DNA from: Eurosta solidaginis
Taxonomy: Eukaryota > Arthropoda > Insecta > Diptera > Tephritidae
Direction: 5' to 3'
NCBI RefSeq assembly: GCF_040869045.1
Contig: NC_090319.1
Coordinates: 60,298,779 to 60,362,778, forward strand
DNA length: 64,000 nucleotides
Below, in pieces: positions 49,139 through 61,357 of this stretch. Positions within the stretch are counted from its first letter, which is position 1. The number at the start of each line of letters is the position of its first letter. Both the position numbers and the translations under genes were made by a program. Below the pieces are notes generated by a model. The model saw only the letters and a list, made by a program, of their open reading frames with translations. It searched no databases and was not told the origin of the DNA.

Positions 49139-49890
49139 TGAAGTTGTGTTTAGCCTATGACCATCTTGGGAAGGTTTGTAGTGCATGATTCAAATTTAGT
49201 TAGGATCGGCCGATCCATTAGGGCGCAAGCCGATTTATAGCTACATACAATCATTCATAATTTTAACTTTATATATATAAAAGATGTGGATAGAATGAAG
49301 TTTACAAAAAATTTTAACGGAGGAAGTTTACTAAACATCCAAAAGGAATAACAGCCAAACAACTTTGTACTCAAACTTTAGCTGTTATAATAACCTAAGT
49401 TTGTACGGCAGCCATAGTTCTGAAAAATCCCATTTGTAGGGAAGGTTCCACGCCCCCTTTTCCCCAATCCCACATTTTACTTGAGGTGTTAGTATTTAAC
49501 CTCATATAGCTCCTTACAAATTTTCATTATCCTACCATTACTACATCCAGAGATATACAGTATGATAAATTCCATTTATATGGGAGGTGTCGAGACCCTT
49601 CTCCCCCACCCCACATTTTCTTGAGGGTGTAAGGGAGTGACATCATATAACTCCTTACTGAATTTCAATGTTCTAGCATGAATACCTTCAGACTTATTAG
49701 TAAGAAACATTCATTATGCATGGGAGGTGCCACGCCCCTTTTATATATCGATATTACTTTTAGCCTATGACCATCTTTGAAAGGTTTCTACTCGGTTGTG
49801 CAAATTTGGTTGCGATCGGTCGATCCGTTTAGGACGCAACTCGATCTATACCTACATACATATATAATTTGAATTATATATATATATATA
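49139..49890. repeat. Imperfect direct repeats 610 bp apart
   Basis: TTTAGCCTATGACCATCTT at 49149 and 49759 begins two related stretches of about 130 bp that contain GATCGGCCGATCC / GATCGGTCGATCC. Between them, GGGAGGTG followed by C-rich words occurs at least twice (near 49588 and 49720), an internal repeat of about 130-180 bp. No gene is seen. Confidence 0.7.
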
Positions 49891-50252
49891 TTTAAAGTCA
49901 TGCTTGCCACCTATCCAATTTAAATCTAATACCAATTAAAGTTTACAACCAGCGTTTCCAAATGCACTTCCCTTTGGCTAAGCCATTTACCTGTTTTCCA
50001 AAATTTGCATTCACGAAGCCTCTGTGAGCAACACAAAGCATCGATTCAACTTTTTTTTTAAATTCCTCATCAAAACAAAAAATTACAAAATAAAAATATC
50101 AAAACAAAAACATTGAGATATGCAGTGAATGAAAATGAACTACAAATAAAAGGAAATATTCGTAACATACAGAAAATAACAAATGGTTATATAAATACAT
50201 CATTCAGCTTTATAACTACGAGGCAACAGGACCCAATAAATATATATACTGT
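49891..50252. other. AT-rich DNA left of block 2
   Basis: Nothing is recognised. It ends in AATATATATACTGT just before the H terminus at 50253, an AT-rich insertion context like that at 4857-4870. Confidence 0.55.
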
Positions 50253-50419
50253 ACTAGCCTTTACCCGCGGCCCCGTCCGCAAGGAGAAAATTAAATATAT
50301 GGGATATTCACGTTAGCCTGCTTATCAAGTTATCTGTTTAAAAAGATGTTTCTGTCTAATACATTTTATTTTTGTAATTGAGTAAAAAAAGAACTAAAGG
50401 AGCTGATAACCTGAGAGGA
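50253..50419 (-). mobile_element. H module 10 (outer left end of block 2)
   Basis: ACTAGCCTTTACCCGCGG preceded by unique DNA (AATATATATACTGT), not by T. The hairpin GCGG/CCGC is intact. Confidence 0.7.
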
Positions 50420-52501
50420 TCCCCAAATGATCCCGAAATTATCCAGAAAAATCCACGAAATGACCCCGACGCTATCGCGGACAGATCCCGAAAACCATCT
50501 AGAAATGCCACGGAAGGGTCTCCAAAAGTTCCCGGAATAGTCCCAAAAAACCCGAAATGACAACGACACGATTCTAGACTTATCTAGAGAACCACAAAGA
50601 AATGATGCCTGGAGGGTACAAAAATGATCCCGAAATAGTCCCGAAAAAGTTCCGAAATGACCCTGACGGGCTCCCGGATGGTTGTCAAAAACCATCCAGA
50701 AAATATCGAGGAAGGGTCCTTAGGGGATCCACGACGGATCGCGAAAACCATACAGAAATGATTCCGGAAGGGTCCCAAAATGATCCCGTATTAGTCCCGA
50801 AAAAGTCCTGAAATGACCCCGACGGGATCCCAGACGGATTCCGAAAACTATCCAGAAATGATGCCGGAAAGGTCCTCAAATGATCCCCTAATAGTCCCGA
50901 AATGACCCTGACGGGATCTCGAACGGACTCCTAAATGACCCCGGCGGGATTCCGGACATATCTCGAAATCCATCCAGAAATGATATTGGGAGGGCCCAAA
51001 ATAATCCCGAAACAATCTCTGAAAAGTCCAGAAATTACCCCGACGGGATCACGCACGGATCCCAAAAACTATCCAGAAATGATGCCGGAAGGTCCTCAAA
51101 TGATCCCCTAATAGTCCCGAAATGACCGAAAACCATCCAGAAATTATGCCGGAAGGGACCCCAAATGATCCCGAATACCATACAGAAATGATGCCGGAAA
51201 ATACCCCAAATGATCCCGAAATAGTCCCGAAAAAGTTCCGAAATGACCCCGAAGGGATCCCGGACGGATCCCGAAAAGCATCCAGAAACTATGCCGAAAG
51301 GGTCCCCAAATGATCCGATACCAGTCGATAAAAAGTCCCGAAATAACCCCGACGGTATCCCGGACGGATCCTCAAAACCATATAGAAATGATGCCGAAAG
51401 GTACCCCAAATGATCCCGAAATAGTCCGAAAATACCCTGGCAGGATCCCGTACGGATCCCGAAAACCATCCAGAAATGATGCCGAAAGGCTCCCCTAATT
51501 ATCCCGTATTAGTCCCGAAAAAGTCCCGAAATAACCCCTGACGGATCCCGAAAAGCATCCAGAAATAATGCCGAAAGGGCCCCAAATCATCCCGTATTAG
51601 TCGAGAAAAAGTCCTGAATTGACCCCGTTGGGATCCCGGACGGATCCATAAAACCGTCTAGAAATGAAGCCGGAAGGTACCCCAAATGATCCCGAAATAG
51701 TCCCGAAATGACCGATTGTATCCGGGACGGATCCCGAAAATCATCTAGCAATGATGCCGGAAGGTACCTCAAATGAACCCGTATTAGTCGAGAAAAAGTC
51801 CCAAAATGACCCTGAAGGGATCCCGAACGGATACCGAAAACCATACAGAAATGATGCCGAAAAGGTCCCCAAATGATCCCGTATTAGTCGAGAAAAAGTC
51901 AAGAAATGACCCCGACGGGATCCCGGACGGATCCCGAAAACCATCGAGAAATGATGCCGAAAGGGTCCCCAAATGATCCCGTATTAGTCGAAAACGGCCC
52001 CGAAATGACCCCGACGGGATCCGGGCGGAACCCGAAAACCATCCAGAAATGATGCCGAAAGGGTCCTCAAATGATCCCGTATCAGTCGAGAAAAAGTCCA
52101 GAAATGACACCGACGGGACCCGGACGGATCCCGAAAACCATCCAGAAATGATGCCGAAAGGGTCCCCTAATGATCCCGTCTTAGTCGAGAAAAAGTTCCG
52201 AAATGACCCCGACGGGATCCCGGACGGATCCCGAAAACCGTCCAGAAATGATGCCGGAAGGGTCCCCAAATGATCGCGAAATAGTCCCGAAATGATCCCG
52301 GAATAGTCCCGAAAATGTCCCAAAATAATCCCGACGGAATCCCGGACGGATCCCGAAAACTATACACAAATGATCCCGGAAGGGTCCCAAAATAATCCCA
52401 GAATAGTCCCGAAAAAGTCCAGAAATGACCCCGGCGGGATCGCGGACGGATCCCGAAAACCATCCAGAAATGATCCCGGAAGGGTCTCGATATGACCCAA
52501 A
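50420..52501. repeat. Array 10 (2.1 kb)
   Basis: Variant order parallels arrays 4/6 and the left part of array 8. It ends with the usual GGAAGGGTCTCGATATGACC edge. Confidence 0.9.
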
Positions 52502-53431
52502 CGGGATTACAAATAGGGTGAAGATAATTATAAAACCATGTTAATAAGGCAACGGGCGCGTTGGAGCGAATGAAGAGTTACAAAGCAACATACAGGTAAA
52601 GCTAATAAAAGCGTGCTAATAAAAACAGTTGAAGGAGGGCGGATGGCGGGAGGAGGAGAGTACCACTGATCGTTTTTCCAAAATTGTTTAGATCTCGATC
52701 TGTATGAGCCAGATACCAAAAATTATTGATTTTAGGACAAAATTTACATTGAGTTATAACAATTTATAGATTTTGCTCGAGAGTGGAAAGGAGGGGGGGC
52801 TGTATCACTGCTCACTTTGTAAGCCCTCGACTTATTTCACCCATTGAGTTTGTAATATTGGTGAAGGTCAGTATACGTAAAGTTATAATGTGTAAAAATT
52901 GTTAAAAAGTAATTATTCGAAGGGGTCGTGGGACCCCCTTTCCATGTTCGAAAAAAATTTCGCCAGTAGCCTATTATCTCTGTCCCAAATTTCATCAAAT
53001 CGGTGAAGCCGTTCTGGCGTGATTCAGTCGCAAAGACAAAAAAATATAATAATTAAAATATAACTGTTCCTAGGGGGCGGAGACCACGCCCCTTTTGAAT
53101 AATATATAGCTAGTAGATCCTTCTGGACTATTGGCTATATGTATGCCAAATTTCATACAAATCCGTCCAGCCGTTCTTGCGTGATTGAGTCACAAAGACA
53201 AACGTCTGGACAAACATCCAAACATCTAAACATCCAAACATCCAAACTTTGCCATTTATAATATACTAGCCTTTACCCGCGGCCCCGTCCGCAAGGAGAA
53301 AATTAAATATATGGGATATTCACGTTAGCCTGCTTATCAAGTTATCTGTTTAAAAAGCTGTTTCTGTCCAATACATTTTATTTTTGTAATTGAGTAAAAA
53401 AAGAACTAAATGAGCTGATAACCTGACGGAT
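52502..53431 (-). mobile_element. Linker 10: T module plus H module 11
   Basis: A T module of the linker 4/6/8 subfamily (GTGAAGATAATTATAAAACC; TCTCTGTCCC) with a 7-base G run. The CCTTCCCC word in the hairpin area is lost. H starts at 53265. Confidence 0.75.
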
Positions 53432-56400
53432 CCCCAAATGATCCCGAAATTATCCAGAAAAATCCACGAAATGACCCCGACGCTATCACGGACAGATCCC
53501 GAAAACCATTTAGAAATGCCACGGAAGGGTCTCGAAAAGTTCCCGGAATAGTCCCAAAAAACCCGAAATGACAACGACACTATTCTAGACTTATCCAGAG
53601 AACCACAAAGAAATGATGCCTGAAGGGTACCAAAATGATCCCGAAATAGTCCCGAAAAAGTTCCGAAATGACCCTGACGGGCTCCCGGACGGTTCTCAAA
53701 AACCATCCAGAAAATATCCAGGAAGGGTCCTTAGGGGATCCACGACGGATCGCGAAAACCATACAGAAATGATTCCGGAAGGGTCCCAAAATGATCCCGT
53801 ATTAGTCCCGAAAAAGTCCTGAAATGACCCCGACGGGATCCCAGACAGATTCCGAAAACTATCCAGAAATGATGCCGGAAAGGTCCTCAAATGATCCCCT
53901 AATAGTCCCGAAATGACCCTGACGGGATCTCGAACGGACTCCTAAATGACCCTGACGGGATCCCGGACAGATCTCGAAATCCATCCAGAATTGATCTTGG
54001 AAACCCAAAATAATCCCGAAACAATATCTGAAAAGTCCAGAAATTACCCCGACGGGAGCCCTCACGGATCCCAAAAACTATCCAGAAATGATGCCGGAAT
54101 GTCCTCAAAAGATCCCCTAATAGTCCCGAAATGACCGAAAACCATCCAGAAATTATGCCGGAAGGGACCCCCAAATGATCCCGAATACCATACAGAAATG
54201 ATGCCGGAAAATACCCCAAATGATCCCCAAATAGTCCCAAAAAAGTTCCGAAATGACCCGGAAGGGATCCCGGACGGATCCCGAAAACCATCCAGAAATT
54301 ATGCCGAAAGGGTCCGCTAATGATCCGATACCAGTCGATAAAAAGTCCCGAAATAACCCCGACGGGATGCCGGACGGATCCTCAAAATCATATAGAAATG
54401 ACGCCGGAAGGTACCCCAAATGATCCCGAAATAGTCCCGAAATGAGCCTGGCAGGATCCCGTACGGATCCCGAAAACTATCCAGAAATGATGCCGAAAGG
54501 CTCCCCTAATTATCCCGTATTAGTCCCGAAAAAGTACCGAAATGACCCCGACGGGATTCCTGACGGATCCCGAAAACCATCCAGAAATAATGCCGAAAAG
54601 GTCCCCAAATCATCCCGTATTAGTCAAGAAAAAGTCCTGAATTGACCCCGTCGGGATCCCGGATGGATCGCGAAAACTATCCAGAAATGATGCCGGAAGG
54701 CATCCCGAAATAGTCCCGAAATGACCCTGACGGGATCCCGGACGGATCCCTAAAACCATCTAGAAATGGTGCCGGAAGGTACCTCAAATGATTCCGAAAT
54801 AGTACCGAAATTACCCCGACGGGATCCCGGACGGATCCCGAAAACCATCTAGAAATGATGCCGGAAGGTACCCCAAATGATCCCGAAATAGTCCTGAAAT
54901 GACCCCGACGGGATCCCGGACGGATCCCGGAAACCATACATAAATGATGCCGAAAGCGTCCCCAAATGATCCCGTATTAGTCGAGAAAAAGTCCCGAAAT
55001 GAACCCGACTGGTTCCCGGACGGATCCCGAAAAGCATCCAGATATGATGCCGAAAGGGTCCCCAAATGATCCCGTATAAGTCGAGAAAAAGTCCCGAAAT
55101 GACCAAGACGGGATCCCGGACGGATCCCGAAAACCATCCAGAAATGATGCCGAAAGCGTCCCCAAATGATCCCGTATTAGTCGAGAAAAAGTCCCGAAAT
55201 GACCCCAAAGGGTTCCCGGACGGATCCCGAAAAGCATCCAGATATGATGCCGAAAGGGTCGCCAAATGATCCCGTATTAGTCGAGAAAAAGTCCCGAAAT
55301 ATCCCCGACGGGATCCCGGACGGATCCTCAAAATCATATAGAAATGGTGCCGGAAGGTAACCCAAATGATCCCAAAATAGTCCCGAAATGACCCTGATTG
55401 GATCCTGGACGGATCCCGAAAACCATCTAGCAATGATGCCGGAAGGTACCTCAAATGAACCCGTATTAGTCGAGAAAAAGTCCCAAAATTACCCTGAAGG
55501 GATCCCGAACGGATCCCGAAAACCATACAGAAATGATGCCGAAAAGGTCCCCAAATGATCCCGTATAAGTCGAGAAAAAGTCCCGAAATGACCAAGACGG
55601 GATCCCAGACGGATCCCGAAAACCATCCAGAAATGATGCCGAAAGCGTCCGCAAATGATCCCGTATTAGTCGAGAAAAAGTCCCGAAATGACCCCGACGG
55701 GATCCCGGACGGATCCCGAAAACCATCCAGAAATGATGCCGAAAGCGTCCCCAAATGATCCCGTATTAGTCGAGAAAGTCCCGAAATGACCCCGACGGGT
55801 TCCGGACGGATCCCGAAAACCATTGAGAAATGGTGCCGAAAGGGTCCCCAAATGATCCCGTATAAGTCGAGAAAAAGTCCCGAAATGACCAAGACGGGAT
55901 CCCGGACGGATCCCTAAAACCATCTAGCAATGATGCCGGAAGCTACCCCAAATGATCCCGTATTAGTCGAGAAAAAGTCCAGAAATGACCCCGACGGGAT
56001 CCCTGATGGATCCCGAAAACCATCTAGAAATGATGCCGCAAGGTACCTCAAAGGAACCCGTATTAGTCGAGAAAAAGTCCCAAAATGACCCTGAAGGGAT
56101 CCCGAACGGATCCCGAAAACCACACAGAAATGATACCGAAAAGGTCCCCAAATGATCCCGTATTAGTCGAGAAAAAGTCCCGAAATGACCCCGACGGGAT
56201 CCCGAACGGATCCCGAAAACCATTTAGAAATGATGCCGAAAGGGTCCCCAAATGATCCCGTATTAGTCGAGAAAGGGCCCCGAAATGACCCTGACGGGAT
56301 TCCCGACGGATCCCGGAAACTATCCAGAAATGATGCCGGAAAGGTTCCCAAGTTATCCCCAAATAGTCCCGAAATTACCCTGACGGTATCCCGGACGGAT

Positions 56401-59400
56401 CACGAAAACCATCCGAAATTGATGGCGAAAGGGTCCCCAAATGATCCCGCATTAGTCGCGGGTTCCGAAATGACCCTGACGGGATCCCGTACGGATCCCG
56501 AAAATCATCCAGAAATGATAAAGGTAGGTACCCAAATGATCCCGAAATAGTCCCGAAATAGTCCCGAAATGATCCCGACGGGATCCCGGACGGATCCCGA
56601 AAACCAACCAGAAATGATGCCGGTAGGTACCCCAAATGGTCCCGATATGCCCCGTCGGGATCCCGCACGGATACCGAAAACCATCTAGAAAAGTGGCCGG
56701 GAGATACCCCAAATGATCCCGAAAAAGTCCTGAAATGATCGAGACGGGATCCCGGACGAATCCCGAAAACTATCCATCTAGGTACCCAAAATGATCCCGA
56801 AATAGTCCCGAAATTACACTGACGGTATCCCGGACGGATACCGAAAACCATCTAGAAAAGTGGACGGAAGATACCCCAAATGATCCCGAAAAAGTCCTGA
56901 AATGATCCAGACGGGATCCCGGACGAATCCCGAAAACTATCCATCTAGGTACCCCAAATGATCCCGAAATAGTCCCGAAATGACCCCGCCGGGATCACGG
57001 GCGGATCCCGAAAAAGTCCTGAAATGACCCCGACGGAATCCCGTACGGATCCCGAAAATCATTTAGAAATGATGAAGGTAGGTACCCAAATGATCCCGAA
57101 ATAGTCCCGAAATGATCCCGACGGGATCCCGGACGGATCCCGAAAATCATCCAGAAATGATGAAGGTAGGTACCCAAATGATCCCGAAATAGTCCCGAAA
57201 TGATCCCGACGGGATCCCGGACGGATCCCGAAAACCAACCAGAAATGATGCCGGCAGGTACCCCAAATTATCCCGAAATAGTCCCGAAATGACCCTGACG
57301 GGATCGCGGACGGATTCCGAAAACCATCCAGAAATGATGCCGATAAGGTCCCCAAATGATCCTGTATTAGTCGATAAAAAGTTCCGAAATGATTCCGAGG
57401 GGATCCCGGACGGATCCCGAAAACCATCTAGAATTGATACCGGAAGGTACCCCAAATGATGCCGAAATAGTCTCGAAATGACATCGAGGGGATCCCGGAC
57501 GGATCCCGAAAACCATCCAGAAATGATGCCGGAGGAGACCCCAAATGATCCCGCTAAAGACCCAAAATGCCCCCGACAGGGTCCCGGACGGATCCCGTAA
57601 ACCATCCAGAAATGATGCCGGAAGAGACCCCAAATGATCCCGCAAAAGTCCCAAAATGACCCCGACAGGATCCCGGACGGATCCCGTAAACCATCCAGAA
57701 ATGATGTCGGAAGAGACCCCAAATGATCCCGCAAAAGTCCCAAAATGACCCCGACAGGATCCCGGACGGATCCCGAAAACCATCCAGAAATGATGCCGGG
57801 AGAGACCCCAAATGATCCCGCAAAAGTCCCAAAATGACCCCGACAGGATCCCGGACGGATCCCGTAAACCATCCAGAAATGATGCCGGAGGAGACCCCAA
57901 ATGATCCCGCTAAAGTCCCAAAATGACCCCGACAGGGTCCCGGACGGATCCCGTAAACCATCCACAAATGATGCCGGAAGAGACCCCAAATGATCCCGCA
58001 AAAGTCCCAAAATGACCCCGACAGGATCCCGGACGGATCCCGTAAACCATCCAGAAATGATGCCGGAAGAGACCCCAAATGATCCCGCAAAAGTCCCAAA
58101 ATGACCCCGACAGGATCCCGGACGGATCCCGTAAACCATCCAGAAATGATGCCGGAGGAGACCCCAAATGATCCCGCAAAAGTCCCAAAATGACCGCGAC
58201 AGGATCCCGGACGGATCCCGTAAACCATCCAGAAATGATGCCGGAGGAGACCCCAAATGATCCCGCAAAAGTCTCAAAATGACCCCGACAGGATCCCGGA
58301 CGGATCCCGAAAACCATCCAGAAATGATGCTGGAAGAGACCCCAAATGATCCCGCAAAAGTCCCAAAATGACCCCGACAGGATCCCGGACGGATCCCGTA
58401 AACCATCCAGAAATGATGCCGGAAGAGACCCCAAATGATCCCGCAAAAGTCCCAAAATGACGCCGACGGGATCCCGGACGGATCCCGTAAACCATCCAGA
58501 AATGATGCCGGAGGAGACCCCAAATGATCCCGCAAGTCTCAAAATGACCCCGACAGGATCCCGGACGGATCCCGAAAACCATCCAGAAATGATGCTGGAA
58601 GAGACCCCAAATGATCCCGCAAAAGTCCCAAAATGACCCCGACAGGATCCCGGACGGATCCCGTAAACCATCCAGAAATGATGCCGGAAGAGACCCCAAA
58701 TGATCCCGCAAAAGTCCCAAAATGACCGCGACAGGATCCCGGACGGATCCCATAAAGCATCCAGAAATGATGCCGGAAGAGACCCCAAATGATCCCGCAA
58801 AAGTCCCAAAATTACCCCGACAGGATCCCGGACAGATCCCGTAAACCATCCAGAAATGATGCCGGAGGAGACCCCAAATGATCCCGCTAAAGTCCCAAAA
58901 TGACCCCGGACGGATCCCGTAAACCATCCAGAAATGATGCCGGAAGAGACCCCAAATGATCCCGCAAAAGTCCCAAAATGACCCGACAGGATCCCGGACG
59001 GATCCCGTAAACCATCCAGAAATGATGCCGGAAGAGACACCAAATGATCCCGCAAAAGTCCCAAAATGACCGCGACAGGATCCCGGACGGATCCCGTAAA
59101 CCATTCAGAAATGATGCCGGAAGAGACCCCAAATGATCCCGCAAAAGTCCCAAAATGACCCCGACAGGATCCCGGACGGATCCCGTAAACCATCCAGAAA
59201 TGATGCCGGAGGAGACCCCAAATGATCCCGCAAAAGTCTCAAAATGACCCCGACAGGATCCCGGACGGATCCCGAAAACCATCCAGAAATGATGCTGGAA
59301 GAGACCCCAAATGATCCCGCAAAAGTCCCAAAATGACCCCGACAGGATCCCGGACGGATCCCGTAAACCATCCAGAAATGATGCCGGAGGAGACCCCAAA

Positions 59401-60399
59401 TGATCCCGCTAAAGTCCCAAAATGACCCCGACAGGGTCCCGGACGGAGCCCGTAAACCATCCAGAAATGATGCCGGAAGAGACCCCAAATGATCCCGCAA
59501 AAGTCCCAAAATGACCCCGACAGGATCCCGGACGGATCCCGTAAACCATCCAGAAATGATGCCGGAAGAGACCCCAAATGATCCCGCAAAAGTCCCAAAA
59601 TGACGCCGACGGGATCCCGGACGGATCCCGTAAACCATCCAGAAATGATGCCGGAAGAGACCCCAAATGATCCCGCAAAAGTCCCAAAATGACCCCGACA
59701 GGATCCCGGACGGATCCCGTAAACCATCCGGAAATGATGCCGGAAGAGACCCCAAATGATCCCGCAAAAGTCCCAAAATGATCCCGACAGGATCCCGGAC
59801 GGATCCCGTAAACCATCCAGAAATGATGCCGGAAGAGACCCCAAATGATCCCGCAAAAGTCCCAAAATGACGCCGACGGGATCCCGGACGGATCCCGTAA
59901 ACCATCCAGAAATGATGCCGGAAGAGACCCCAAATGATCCCGCAAAAGTCCCAAAATGACGCCGACGGGATCCCGGACGGATCCCTAAAACCATCCAGGA
60001 ATGATTACGGAAAGGACCCAAGCTGACCCCGAAAAAGTCCCGTAATGATCCCGGAAACCATCAAGAATTTATCTCTCGAAGGTACGCAAATGATCCCGAA
60101 AGTACCCCGACGGGATCCCGGACGGATCCCGAAAACCATCCAGAAATGATGCCGGAAGGGTCCCCAAATGATCGCGAAATAGTCCCGAAATGATTCCGGA
60201 ATAGTCCCGAAAATGTCCCAAAATAACCCCGACGGGATCCCGGACGGATCCCGAAAACTATACAGAAATGATCCCGGAAGGGTCCCAAAATGATCCCGAA
60301 ATAGTCCCGAAAAAGTCCCGAAATTACCCCGGCGTAATCCCGGACCGATCCCGAAAACCATCCAGAAATGATCCCGGAGGGTCTCGATATGACCCTTAC
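53432..60399. repeat. Array 11 (7.0 kb, the longest)
   Basis: The left part is nearly array 8 (35.0-38.2 kb). At 56.28 kb it switches abruptly to the irregular variants of array 9's left end, in shuffled order. From 57.48 kb it is a homogenised 89-bp tract, and the last 400 bp return to the T-proximal edge type. Confidence 0.9.
57480..60000. repeat. Homogenised 89-bp monomer tract (about 28 copies)
   Basis: Same monomer family as 41286-42190. Marker variants (GGAGGAGACC; CCGCTAAAG at 57553, 57910, 58888 and 59409; GTCTCAAAATG near 58271, 58536 and 59236) recur at near multiples of 89 bp. They include three-monomer (about 267-bp) and four-monomer (about 357-bp) blocks. Short deletions break the register at about 58535 and 58905. 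Confidence 0.92.
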
Positions 60400-61357
60400 G
60401 GGATTACAAATAAGGTGAAGCTAATTATAAAACCATGTTAATAAGGCAGCAGGCGCATTGGAGCGAATAAAAAGTTACATAGAAACATACAGGTAAAGCT
60501 AATAAAAGCGTGCTAATAAAAACAATTGAAGGATGGCGGATGGCGGGAGTAGAGGAGAGGACCACTGATCGTTCCTCCAAAATTGTCTAGATCTCGTTCT
60601 GTATGTACCAGATACCAAAAACTATTGATTTAGGAGAAAATTTATATTGAGTTATAACAATTTATAGATTTTACACCAGAGGGGAGATAAAGGGGGTGGG
60701 CGGGCGGAGGGTGTCACTGCTTACTTTGTAAGCCCTCGACTTATTTGACCCCTTGAGTCTGTGATATTGGTGAAGGCCAGTATACGTAAAGTTATGTGTA
60801 AAAATTATTGAAAAATAATTTCTTGAAGGGGTCGTGGGACCCCCACACCTCTTTCCATGTTCGAAAAAAATTTCGCTAGTAGACTACTGTCTGTGTCCCA
60901 AATTTCATCAAAATCCGTGTAGCCATTCTGGCGTGATTCAGTCGCAAAGACGAAAAAATATAATAATTAAATTATAACTGTTCCTAGGGGGCGGGGACCA
61001 CGCCCCTTTTCAGAAATATATAGTTAGTAGATCCTTCTAGACTATTGGCTATATGTGTGCAAAATTTCATCCAAATCGGTCCAGCCGTTCTTGCGTGATT
61101 GAGTCACAAAGACAAACGTCTGGACAAACATCCAAACATCCAAACATCCAAACATCTTCACATCCATACTTTGCCATTTATAATATAACTAGCCTTTACC
61201 CGCGGCCCCGTCCGCAAGGAGCAAATGAAATATGTGGGCTATTCATGTTAGCCTGCTTATAAAGTTATCTGTTTAAAATTTTTTTTTCTGTCTAATGCAT
61301 TTTATTTTTGTAATTGAGTAAAAAAAAAGAACTTTATGAGCTGATAACCTGATAGGA
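60400..61357 (-). mobile_element. Linker 11: T module plus H module 12
   Basis: T belongs to the linker 7/9 subfamily. The junction reads TTTATAATATAACTAGCC, one base longer than most. H starts at 61188. Confidence 0.75.
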
